A stretch of DNA of 64,000 nucleotides from Deltaproteobacteria bacterium. GTDB lineage: Bacteria; Desulfobacterota; GWC2-55-46; JADFVP01. A program made the translations under genes and the position numbers. This document shows, piece by piece, positions 1 to 6,199 of the stretch (position 1 is its first letter; every line of letters begins with the position of its first letter). Below the pieces are notes generated by a model. The model ran no database searches. It was not told the origin of the DNA and saw nothing but the letters and a program-made list of their open reading frames with translations. The stretch spans positions 1 to 64,000 of the forward strand of contig JAJCZH010000020.1 in assembly GCA_029262515.1 (NCBI GenBank), written 5' to 3'.

Positions 1-75
1 AGAAATATTGTCGCACCGCCTCATGCGCTCCAGGCACATCTGTTTGAACGCCTTCGAATGTCTTTTATTAGCCAC
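1..75 (-). CDS. Transposase OrfA-like N-terminus (partial)
   Basis: Only the first 25 codons are inside the window; the gene runs off the left edge. It opens with GTG behind a near-perfect ribosome site (AGGAGGTG, about 7 bases upstream), giving VANKRHSKAFKQMCLERM then a CDNIS-type segment. This Lys-rich start followed by KAFKQMCLERM..CDNI resembles the helix-turn-helix N-terminus of IS3/IS66-type transposase accessory proteins, which bind the element ends. The family assignment rests on 25 residues and memory of the pattern, so it is tentative. The upstream 91-260 region would be the element end and flank. Confidence 0.45.
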   Translation of the reverse strand, partial: MANKRHSKAFKQMCLERMRRCDNIS

Positions 76-265
76 TTGAAACACCTCCTATGTGTGACAA
101 GTGTGACATATTTTACTGTCTCAAAACAGGGGTGCAGTCCAGGAATGGGGTTGTATTGAGGGTTATTCGAGCGAGTTCTCAGTGACTTTCAGAGCTTCCG
201 AGAATGTCAGCAGTGAAATCTGAGGGCTCTGGGGAACTCTTATGTCAATACAACCTTAATAGCGC

Positions 266-283
266 TGTCATATTCTATCAACA
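266..283 (+). promoter_or_regulatory. Putative Pho box upstream of the 28-aa ORF
   Basis: Two 7-base half sites, TGTCATA and ATCAACA, are separated by 4 bases, giving the 11-base period typical of PhoB boxes. A -10-like TAGTAT lies at 293-298, so the box would replace the -35. The block (265-310) is repeated almost base for base at 597-640 before the porin gene. Confidence 0.5.
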
Positions 284-380
284 AAAGGCTTGTAGTATGT
301 AGTCAATTGACCAGCCGAGAGAGTTTTTAAGAGTAACCTGCTCCCGCAATGTTAATTAACATGGAAAGGAGGTGATAGAT

Positions 381-467
381 ATGAAGAGAATCAACACATT
401 CAAGGCAGACCTGATAGTATATGCCGCTCTTGCTATCGGTATTGTAGGCACTATCGTAATAACATAA
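381..467 (+). CDS. 28-aa single-pass membrane peptide, unknown
   Basis: Too short for the ORF track. ATG at 381 follows a very strong ribosome site (AAGGAGGTGATAG, spacing about 7), and the frame ends with TAA at 467, just before a hairpin terminator. The product is MKRINTFKADLIVYAAL then IGIVGTIVIT: a basic amphipathic start followed by one hydrophobic helix of about 17 residues, so it should sit in the inner membrane with the N-terminus in the cytoplasm. It has its own putative Pho box at 266-283 and terminator at 495-525, so it looks like an independent unit. I do not recognise a family. Single-helix proteins of this size often modulate a transporter or kinase; that is inference only. Confidence 0.55.
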   Translation: MKRINTFKADLIVYAALAIGIVGTIVIT

Positions 468-494
468 ATCAGAGTAATAGGAGTAGATATCTAG

Positions 495-525
495 AAACCC
501 CGGCACCTTAAAGGTACAGGGGTTT
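495..525 (+). terminator. Rho-independent-like terminator after the 28-aa ORF
   Basis: AAACCCC at 495-501 pairs with GGGGTTT at 519-525, with an inner ACCTT/AAGGT stem; a short T-rich tail follows. Confidence 0.5.
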
Positions 526-597
526 ATTTACATGCGTTGCTCTATGAGAGGTTGAAGCCTCCGAGAAACCTTTCCCTCAACACAACTATGACGCTTC

Positions 598-615
598 TGT
601 CATATTCCCTCAACA
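598..615 (+). promoter_or_regulatory. Putative Pho box upstream of the porin gene
   Basis: TGTCATA-N4-CTCAACA, 11-base period, with TACCAT as a possible -10 at 625-630. It is the second copy of the element at 266-283, with conserved bases continuing to about 640. Confidence 0.5.
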
Positions 616-706
616 AATCGATTGTACCATGCAGTCAAATAAACAACTGTAACAGAATAAACGGGCAGAGAGTCTGGCCGTAAAACATCAAGGAGGAAGA
701 AAAAAG

Positions 707-1849
707 ATGAAGCGTAGAATTGGTAAATTGATTGCCGGGGGACTTTTGGCTACATGTATGCTATTTGCCGTAACACCTTCGGCGGACGCGGCAGGCATTA
801 CCTACAAAGACGGTGACAAGTACGTCAAGTTCGGAGGTCGGATCCAGATGCAGTATCATAAGAGCGACCCCGATGGTAGTACCTCAACGGATTCAGTCTT
901 CTTCAGACGTCTGAGGCCCTACATAGAAGGCTCTGTGCACCCTGACTGGAAAGGAAAGATCCAGTTCGACCTCGGCAGCGCCTCTGGTGACAACGAAGTA
1001 GCTATAAAAGACGCCTATTTTCAGTATACCGGCTTCAATAACGTAAAGGTCACAGTGGGTAACGCTAACTTTCCGTTCTCCCGTGAGTTTCTAACCAGTT
1101 CGAAGTACCAGCAGTTGGTCGAAAGGACGCTTGTCGGAGACCACAACTATGGAACCCCGGACCGGCAGCTAGGCGTGCACCTTACTGGCAATTTGGCTGG
1201 AGGTAATGTTACCTGGGGGGCTTCGGTCGCATCGGCCGCAATCGACCCAAGTTCATCGAAGCTCGATTTCGACACTCCTATTAACAAAGCAACAGATTTT
1301 AATGAGGGTGTGATGTACGGCGGAAGGGTCGATTACCACCCCTTCGGCACGGTTAAAATGAGCCAGGGTGATTTTAAGAGAACCGACCTCAAGGCAACGA
1401 TAAGTGTTGGAGCGTTCGGTTGGAACAACGATGGAGACAACAACGGATCCGCCAACAGCATAGATCAGGTAACAGGCGTTGAGGTCTCAGGAGCGGCAAG
1501 GTATATGGGAGCCTCGGTAGATGCCGAGTACAACCAGTTCTCAGCCGATGCCGTAGACACCACGCTTACGAGTGGACTGTACACGAATGGCTCAACCAAA
1601 CTTACCAACTACGCGGTCGAGGGCGGGTATATGGCCATTCCCTCCAAGTTGGAGTTGGTGGGCGGATACCAGGGACAGGACGCTGACGGTTACGCCAAAG
1701 TCTGGACCAGAACATCTGTCGGGGCCAACTGGTTCTTCGCAGGTCACGACATAAAGGTACAGGGCACCTACAGGATGGGTGAAAATGTAGACGGAACTAT
1801 CGGTAATGACAAGGATGAGTTCTTCTTGCAGGGCCAGTACGTATTTTAA
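707..1849 (+). CDS. Phosphate-selective porin O/P family protein
   Basis: A 380-aa outer-membrane beta-barrel porin of the OprP/OprO type, expected to pass phosphate or other anions into the periplasm. It has a clear Sec signal peptide (MKRRIGKL, hydrophobic core, cut near ADA-AG at residue 28-29), a domain start KYVKFGGRIQMQYHK typical of Porin_O_P proteins, alternating aromatic/polar strands, and a C-terminal QGQYVF whose last Phe is the barrel-assembly signal. The length fits the family (about 380-440). The ribosome site AGGAGGAAG precedes ATG 707. The putative Pho box upstream and pstS immediately downstream support a phosphate role, though OprO can prefer pyrophosphate or polyphosphate and the ligand is not certain here. 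Confidence 0.85.
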   Translation: MKRRIGKLIAGGLLATCMLFAVTPSADAAGITYKDGDKYVKFGGRIQMQYHKSDPDGSTSTDSVFFRRLRPYIEGSVHPDWKGKIQFDLGSASGDNEVAIKDAYFQYTGFNNVKVTVGNANFPFSREFLTSSKYQQLVERTLVGDHNYGTPDRQLGVHLTGNLAGGNVTWGASVASAAIDPSSSKLDFDTPINKATDFNEGVMYGGRVDYHPFGTVKMSQGDFKRTDLKATISVGAFGWNNDGDNNGSANSIDQVTGVEVSGAARYMGASVDAEYNQFSADAVDTTLTSGLYTNGSTKLTNYAVEGGYMAIPSKLELVGGYQGQDADGYAKVWTRTSVGANWFFAGHDIKVQGTYRMGENVDGTIGNDKDEFFLQGQYVF

Positions 1850-1937
1850 TGGCATAAAAGATTTACGTGGAGCCGTGTTGAGCCTCTGGTTCCACGTAGA
1901 TATACCGTCACCCTCACGGGCAAGACGGCTTCCTCCA

Positions 1938-1972
1938 GAGGGGGCGGCTTCTCCCCAAAGGGCCGCCCCCTC
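1938..1972 (+). terminator. GC-rich hairpin between porin and pstS
   Basis: GAGGGGGCGGC pairs with GCCGCCCCCTC over a 13-base loop. The T tract after it is weak (tcaagtgtttta), so it may attenuate rather than fully stop transcription into pstS. Confidence 0.6.
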
Positions 1973-2030
1973 AAGTGTTTTACATCGGAGCATATAAACT
2001 TAATACAACATAAATATGGAGAAAACGAAA

Positions 2031-3083
2031 ATGAAAATTACTAAGATACTTTATACGATAGCCTTCTTGGCGGCTACTATGCTAGGTGCCTCATCGGTCA
2101 GTTATGCTGAGGCGATAATTAACGGGGCCGGGGCGAGCTTTCCCGCCCCCCTCTATACCAAGTGGACCTATGAGTATCACAAATCCACAGGGAAAAAGAT
2201 TAACTACCAGTCGATCGGAAGCGGCGGCGGCATAAGGGCGATAAAAGGTAAGACCGTTGACTTCGGTGCAAGTGATGCTCCCTTAAAAGCCGATGATCTT
2301 GAAAAATCAGGCCTTATTCAGTTCCCGATGGCCATTGGTGGAGTCGTACCTGTCGTGAATATCAAGAGTATCAAGCCCGGCGAATTGAAGCTGACTCCAG
2401 ACGTTCTCTCTGATATCTTTCTCGGCACAATAACCAGGTGGGACGATAAGAGGATAAAAAAGATAAACAAGGGGCTCAAACTTCCTTCCGATAAGATAAC
2501 GGTTGTGCGCCGTTCGGACGGAAGCGGCACGACATGGATATTCACCAACTACTTGGCTAAAGTGAGTAAAGAGTGGAAAGAGAAGGTAGGGTTTGGAAAG
2601 GCCGTAAGCTGGCCGACAGGTGTGGGAGGAAAGGGCAATGAAGGTGTAGCCAGTTATGTAAAGAGGCTCAATAACTCCATAGGCTACGTCGAGTACGCTT
2701 ATGCCTTACAGAACAAGCTTTCTAACGCCAGACTTAAAAATAAAGATGGGAAGTTTGCGTCTCCGTCGATAAAAAGCTTTATGGCAGCGGCTGCCGGAGC
2801 TGATTGGAAAAACACGCCGGGTTATTCTGTGGTGCTCACCGACCAGCCCGGTAAAAAGGCATGGCCCATAGCAGGAGCAACTTTCATACTGGTACACAAA
2901 GAGGCTGATAATTGCACGACCGCAAGCGGCGTGCTGGAGTTCTTTGACTGGGCCTATAAGAACGGCGCGAAAATGGCCACCTCTCTCGATTACGTGCCTA
3001 TCCCCAAGGATGTCTACTCCATGATGGAGTCGACCTGGGCTGAGGAGATCAATTGCAACGGAAGCCCTGTATGGAGTAAGTAG
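2031..3083 (+). CDS. pstS: Periplasmic phosphate-binding protein PstS
   Basis: Substrate-binding protein of the high-affinity Pst ABC phosphate importer. I prefer ATG 2031 (350 aa) over the track start at 2016: GGAG lies 9 bases before 2031, while 2016 has no ribosome site. The signal peptide ends near SYA-EA. The mature protein opens with the family hallmark GAGASFPAPLY, followed by the phosphate loop region IGSGGG and VDFGASDAPL, then RSDGSGTTW. Length matches the E. coli protein (about 346). No pstC, pstA, pstB or phoU is in the window, so the permease is elsewhere. It lies 166 bases after the porin and may share its transcript. Arsenate can also enter through this system, which fits the arsC gene nearby. 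Confidence 0.93.
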   Translation: MKITKILYTIAFLAATMLGASSVSYAEAIINGAGASFPAPLYTKWTYEYHKSTGKKINYQSIGSGGGIRAIKGKTVDFGASDAPLKADDLEKSGLIQFPMAIGGVVPVVNIKSIKPGELKLTPDVLSDIFLGTITRWDDKRIKKINKGLKLPSDKITVVRRSDGSGTTWIFTNYLAKVSKEWKEKVGFGKAVSWPTGVGGKGNEGVASYVKRLNNSIGYVEYAYALQNKLSNARLKNKDGKFASPSIKSFMAAAAGADWKNTPGYSVVLTDQPGKKAWPIAGATFILVHKEADNCTTASGVLEFFDWAYKNGAKMATSLDYVPIPKDVYSMMESTWAEEINCNGSPVWSK

Positions 3084-3111
3084 CATAAGCTGAAAAGTTT
3101 TTTAACAAGAC

Positions 3112-3148
3112 AAAGCCGCCCTCCGCCGTTACGCGGAGGGCGGCTTTT
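3112..3148 (+). terminator. Strong terminator after pstS
   Basis: A 15-base GC-rich stem, AAAGCCGCCCTCCGC with GCGGAGGGCGGCTTT, followed by TTTT. Confidence 0.9.
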
Positions 3149-3189
3149 ACCGTTTAGTCTTTGAAGTATTCAGATCACACGCACTTAAC

Positions 3190-3207
3190 CGTAATATGTG
3201 TGTAACA
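3190..3207 (+). promoter_or_regulatory. Putative Pho box before the 75-aa Cys-rich gene
   Basis: CGTAATA-N4-TGTAACA with an 11-base period, then TATGGT at 3221-3226 as a possible -10. The half sites match those upstream of the phoB unit (TGTAACA, TGTAATA). Confidence 0.45.
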
Positions 3208-3255
3208 CCCCCTTCACTTGTATGGTTTATGATGTAAGAAAAGGAGGAATAAAAC

Positions 3256-3483
3256 ATGTCCTATAGTATATGTCCTAACATTGAGTTCAACAATAAAGAT
3301 GCAACATGTACGCTTTGCAGGGGTCATATCAAGTATCTCAAGCAAGCAGACGTCGGCCTCTGCCTAAGCGAGAGCTTCGTCTATTGCCGTTATTACCAGA
3401 ATCACGGTGAGTCCTGTAGCGGAAGTAACGAGTTGGACCGGGAGGCAAACGAATTTGTCCACGAGTGTTGTTATGAAGATTAA
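3256..3483 (+). CDS. 75-aa Cys-rich protein, unknown
   Basis: Start at ATG 3256 behind AAGGAGG. There is no signal peptide or membrane helix, so it should be cytoplasmic. It has eight Cys: CP near residue 6, CTLC at 18-21, then CLSES, YCRYY, CSGS and a CC pair near the end. The CxxC plus scattered Cys suggests a zinc or iron-sulfur site. I do not recognise the family. It is followed by a second small Cys-rich ORF that overlaps its last codons, has a putative Pho box in front, and sits between pstS and phoB. A role in phosphate or arsenic response is an inference from position only. Confidence 0.6.
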   Translation: MSYSICPNIEFNNKDATCTLCRGHIKYLKQADVGLCLSESFVYCRYYQNHGESCSGSNELDREANEFVHECCYED

Positions 3484-3628
3484 GTGCTTTACGGAAAGCA
3501 TTACCCCGGCAGGGTTTTTCTTTGAGGAACGCTGCCTGCTCTGCCATAGACGCTTGACGGTATATATGCAAGATGGCGGTAGAGACAGATTTACGTGTTC
3601 GGGTTATTTGAGGTGCAGGATATATTAG
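3473..3628 (+). CDS. 51-aa Cys-rich protein overlapping the previous gene
   Basis: ATG 3473 lies inside the last four codons of the 75-aa gene in the +1 frame, an arrangement typical of translational coupling. The product, MKIKCFTES through ERCLLCHRR to FTCSGYLRCRIY, has Cys at the start, a CLLC knuckle and a second C-x6-C pair, so it could fold as a mini zinc ribbon. The longer track ORF starting at 3407 is out of phase with the known gene and has no ribosome site, so I use the internal ATG. The ribosome site is weak (GAG). Unknown family. Confidence 0.4.
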   Translation: MKIKCFTESITPAGFFFEERCLLCHRRLTVYMQDGGRDRFTCSGYLRCRIY

Positions 3629-3671
3629 GGGGTTGTTGATACGTTTTGCAGGGAATGGAGAAAGCGTTTTT

Positions 3672-4376
3672 CTACCGGCCAGTCAGGGCCTCTTCACAAA
3701 ACCTGTAGCCGACCCCCCGGACCGTTTCTATACAATCTTTGCAGGCTGTACCGAGCTTCTGTCTGACTCTCCTTACGTGAGAGTCCACTGTTCTTGTTGT
3801 AACATGCTCTTCCTGGGTGGAGATTTTCCTCATGAGGGTTTCCCTGCCAAGGGTCCGTCCTTTAGCCTTTATCAATTCCAGCAGGAGTCTGAACTCGGTT
3901 GCGGTAAGGTCCACCATACTGCCGTTCACCTCAACTCGGATCCTATCTAGGTCTATCTCTAAAGGGCCTTTACATATATTCTCTTTTTTATGACCAGTCA
4001 CATTCTTTTTCTTTCCGATGATTACCGTAACCCTGAGCATCAGTTCTTTCGGGCTGAAAGGCTTTATTAGATAGTCGTCGGCTCCAAGTTCAAAGCCAAG
4101 CACACGGTCTATTTCCTCACCTTTTGCGGTAAGCATAATTACGGGGATTTTTTCGGTCGCTGGGTCTCTTTTTAAGGCCTTAAGTACATCGGTTCCCGAC
4201 ATGTTAGGCAGCATTATATCGAGGATGATAAGCTGAGGTTTTTCAGCTTTTGCGGCTATAACCGCCTCCGGTCCGTCCATTACGGAGACGACCTCGTAAC
4301 CCTCATGTTCCAGGTTATATTCAAGAAGTCTCAGTATGTCCTTTTCATCGTCTACTACTAGTATCTTCTGCTTCAT
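3672..4376 (-). CDS. phoB: Response regulator PhoB, OmpR family
   Basis: A 234-aa two-component regulator. The receiver domain (about 1-120) has the acidic pair D9-D10, phospho-acceptor D53 in LIILDIMLP, T83 in MLTAK and K105 in LIKPF. The C-terminal winged helix (about 135-230) has LTATEFRLL, RTVDSHVRRVRQKL and ETVRGVGYRF, the OmpR/PhoB signature. PhoB identity is supported by the pstS/porin neighbours and by 11-base direct repeats upstream, including in front of its own unit (autoregulation). No PhoR-type sensor kinase is next to it; the gene upstream is a 69-aa Cys-rich protein, 46 bases away and probably cotranscribed. Confidence 0.85.
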   Translation of the reverse strand: MKQKILVVDDEKDILRLLEYNLEHEGYEVVSVMDGPEAVIAAKAEKPQLIILDIMLPNMSGTDVLKALKRDPATEKIPVIMLTAKGEEIDRVLGFELGADDYLIKPFSPKELMLRVTVIIGKKKNVTGHKKENICKGPLEIDLDRIRVEVNGSMVDLTATEFRLLLELIKAKGRTLGRETLMRKISTQEEHVTTRTVDSHVRRVRQKLGTACKDCIETVRGVGYRFCEEALTGR

Positions 4377-4422
4377 CGCATTCTTTTGCTTCCTTTCGAT
4401 TCAGCAATATAAAGAGACCTTC

Positions 4423-4632
4423 CTACCATGAACGTGTAGCTCCAGCCCGCGCCACACTTTTTCTGCATCCATTCATAAGTGTGTGTGCAAGGAGTAGCGG
4501 GCACCGGTAGTGTTCCTCTGTTGTGCAGTATTGGGTGAAGTTAAGACTGTTCGGGGACATTCTGATAGAAGATGTCATGCAAAGGGGCTTTTCGCCTTCT
4601 TCTCTCAAGTACGGACAACTTTTTTCGTTCAT
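4423..4632 (-). CDS. 69-aa Cys-rich protein upstream of phoB
   Basis: Starts MNEKSCPYLREEG behind an AGGAG site 8 bases upstream. It carries the pattern CPYL ... LCMTSS ... QYCTTEEHYRCPLLL, which I recall from small uncharacterised proteins in Desulfobacterota and relatives, where four Cys are spaced like a compact metal site. No signal peptide. It is the first gene of the phoB unit and lies directly downstream of the triple repeat at 4706-4734, so it is probably expressed with phoB. Function unknown. Confidence 0.65.
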   Translation of the reverse strand: MNEKSCPYLREEGEKPLCMTSSIRMSPNSLNFTQYCTTEEHYRCPLLLAHTLMNGCRKSVARAGATRSW

Positions 4633-4705
4633 TTTTTTTCTCCTGTTTTCTTTGTTTTTCTCTTTGATTTCATGATACCAGGGTACTCCTGTAATGTTGT
4701 GGGAA

Positions 4706-4734
4706 TATTACAACGATGTTATATCCATGTTACA
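4706..4734 (-). promoter_or_regulatory. Triple 11-bp repeat (Pho box) upstream of the phoB unit
   Basis: Read on the minus strand: TGTAACA-N4-TATAACA-N4-TGTAATA, three half sites in exact 11-base register. This is the clearest PhoB-box-like array in the window and lies about 75 bases before the 69-aa gene that precedes phoB. Confidence 0.6.
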
Positions 4735-4845
4735 TGGAAAAGAGCCTATACTAAGGTTGCTTCGCCACGCAGCTCGGCACGACGGTACAAAAATCTATTT
4801 GTATCTTGTTGACAGAATGAGAGGTAAAGACAAATGTCGTATGAT

Positions 4846-4874
4846 TGTCATATACCCGTAACGCTGCCATAACT
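4846..4874 (+). promoter_or_regulatory. Triple 11-bp repeat (Pho box) upstream of aquaporin-arsC
   Basis: TGTCATA-N4-CGTAACG-N4-CATAACT in 11-base register, followed by TATAAG at 4892-4897 as a possible -10. It implies that the aquaporin-arsC pair responds to phosphate limitation. The rest of 4633-4970 holds only these divergent control regions. Confidence 0.5.
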
Positions 4875-4970
4875 TTCCTAATTTATATTTCTATAAGGTA
4901 GGGTTGCTAATTTGTACAAATTTCTCACGATTAACGTCTTAAGGTTTTTATACATGGAGACTTCGAGTAG

Positions 4971-5621
4971 ATGGCTAAATACATTGCAGAGCTCATAGGG
5001 ACTTTCGCGCTAGTTTTCGCTGGTACCTCCGCAATCGTCGTCAACGATATTACGAAAGGTGGCATAAGCCATGTAGGTGTTGCGCTTACCTTCGGCTTCG
5101 TGGTCATGGCCATGATATACGCGGTAGGCGACGTCTCTGGCGCTCACATCAACCCCGCCGTCACCGTCGGCTTCTGGCTTGCGGGTAAGCTCCCTTTCAG
5201 GGACCTCTTCCCTTATCTAATCAGCCAGATAACTGGTGCCATGATTGCAAGTATATTTATTTGGTTCCTCTTCCCTGAGCACCCGGACATAGGTGCTACT
5301 CTGCCGGCTGGTACAGCCACCCAATCCTTTGTCCTTGAGGCTATACTGACCTTCCTTCTTATGTTCGTAATACTCAACATTTCGAACGGGTCAAAGGAAA
5401 AAGGCATGATGGCCGGTATCGCAGTTGGGGGTACCGTGGCACTCGAAGCACTCTTCGCAGGGCCTATTTCAGGGGCATCGATGAACCCTGCTAGGTCTCT
5501 TGGTCCTGCGCTCGTATCGGGTTATATTGTAGGTCTCTGGATATACCTTACAGCCCCGTTCGCCGGTGTGTTCCTGGTCACCCTCGGCTACAAATGCATT
5601 CAAACAAAAGGGTGCTGCTAG
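4971..5621 (+). CDS. Aquaporin/aquaglyceroporin (MIP family)
   Basis: A 216-aa inner-membrane channel with six predicted helices and both half-helix NPA boxes: SGAHINPAV (NPA at 61-63) and SGASMNPAR (NPA at 172-174, followed by the selectivity Arg). The short length is typical of bacterial AqpZ-like proteins. What sets its likely role is the neighbour: arsC starts 22 bases downstream. In rhizobia an aquaglyceroporin (AqpS) paired with ArsC lets arsenite leave the cell down its gradient, replacing an ArsB pump. By analogy this gene may be an arsenite exit channel; that is inference. A putative Pho box at 4846-4874 precedes it. Confidence 0.9.
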   Translation: MAKYIAELIGTFALVFAGTSAIVVNDITKGGISHVGVALTFGFVVMAMIYAVGDVSGAHINPAVTVGFWLAGKLPFRDLFPYLISQITGAMIASIFIWFLFPEHPDIGATLPAGTATQSFVLEAILTFLLMFVILNISNGSKEKGMMAGIAVGGTVALEALFAGPISGASMNPARSLGPALVSGYIVGLWIYLTAPFAGVFLVTLGYKCIQTKGCC

Positions 5622-5643
5622 ATTTAAGAGAATGGAGAGTGGC

Positions 5644-6045
5644 ATGATCAAAGATAAAATTTATAACATACTTTTTGTCTGTATAGAAAACTCTTGCAGG
5701 AGCCAGATGGCAGAGGCCTTTGCACGCATGTACGGCAATGGTAGAGTTAGGGCATGGAGCGCCGGTTCACGACCCTCCGGTGTTGTGAACCAGAGGGCGG
5801 TAAGCGTCATGCTTGAGAAGGGGTATGATCTCGGCACCCACACATCCAAGCAGCTTGATGACCTGCCGAAGGACCAATTCGATGTTGTTGTTACAATGGG
5901 ATGCGGAGACGCATGCCCATTTGTCAGGACCGATAGGCGTGAGGACTGGGAGATACCCGACCCCAGGGATATGCCCATGTACGCCTTTCGGCAGATAAGG
6001 GACATTATAGAGATGAAGGTACGCCACCTTATCTCCGAGATATGA
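5644..6045 (+). CDS. arsC: Arsenate reductase, low-MW phosphatase fold
   Basis: Cytosolic reductase of arsenate to arsenite. I start it at ATG 5644 (133 aa), with GGAG about 8 bases upstream; the longer track ORF begins inside the aquaporin gene. The phosphatase loop is C13-IENSC-R19 (CX5R), and SAGS and DPRDMP give the conserved loop and general-acid Asp. C87 and C91 in MGCGDACP are the probable shuttle cysteines of the thioredoxin-coupled class; their spacing (x3) differs from the x6 of the S. aureus enzyme. It is cotranscribed with the aquaporin, and a clean terminator follows the stop codon. Confidence 0.88.
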   Translation: MIKDKIYNILFVCIENSCRSQMAEAFARMYGNGRVRAWSAGSRPSGVVNQRAVSVMLEKGYDLGTHTSKQLDDLPKDQFDVVVTMGCGDACPFVRTDRREDWEIPDPRDMPMYAFRQIRDIIEMKVRHLISEI

Positions 6046-6080
6046 CCTGCACTGATACCTGTGCAGGTTATTATTATTTT
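6045..6080 (+). terminator. Terminator after arsC
   Basis: ACCTGCAC pairs with GTGCAGGT over an 8-base loop, followed by a T-rich tail (TATTATTATTTT). Confidence 0.8.
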
Positions 6081-6199
6081 AGCCATAATATCAAGCCTCA
6101 AAACCGGGGTGTGTTGTATTTATTTTCGGTAGAACTGTTGCATACAGAAACGTGGTGATAAAGTGTGAAATACAAAAAGTGCTTTTACACAATAGTTTC

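Noticed and set aside
3633-3950. 105-aa plus-strand ORF
   Set aside because: Antisense of phoB.
4510-4812. 100-aa plus-strand ORF across the phoB promoter region
   Set aside because: Antisense to the 69-aa gene and across the 11-bp repeat array; no coding character.
5566-5643. Longer start for arsC
   Set aside because: It lies inside the aquaporin gene and adds residues absent from the family; ATG 5644 has the ribosome site.
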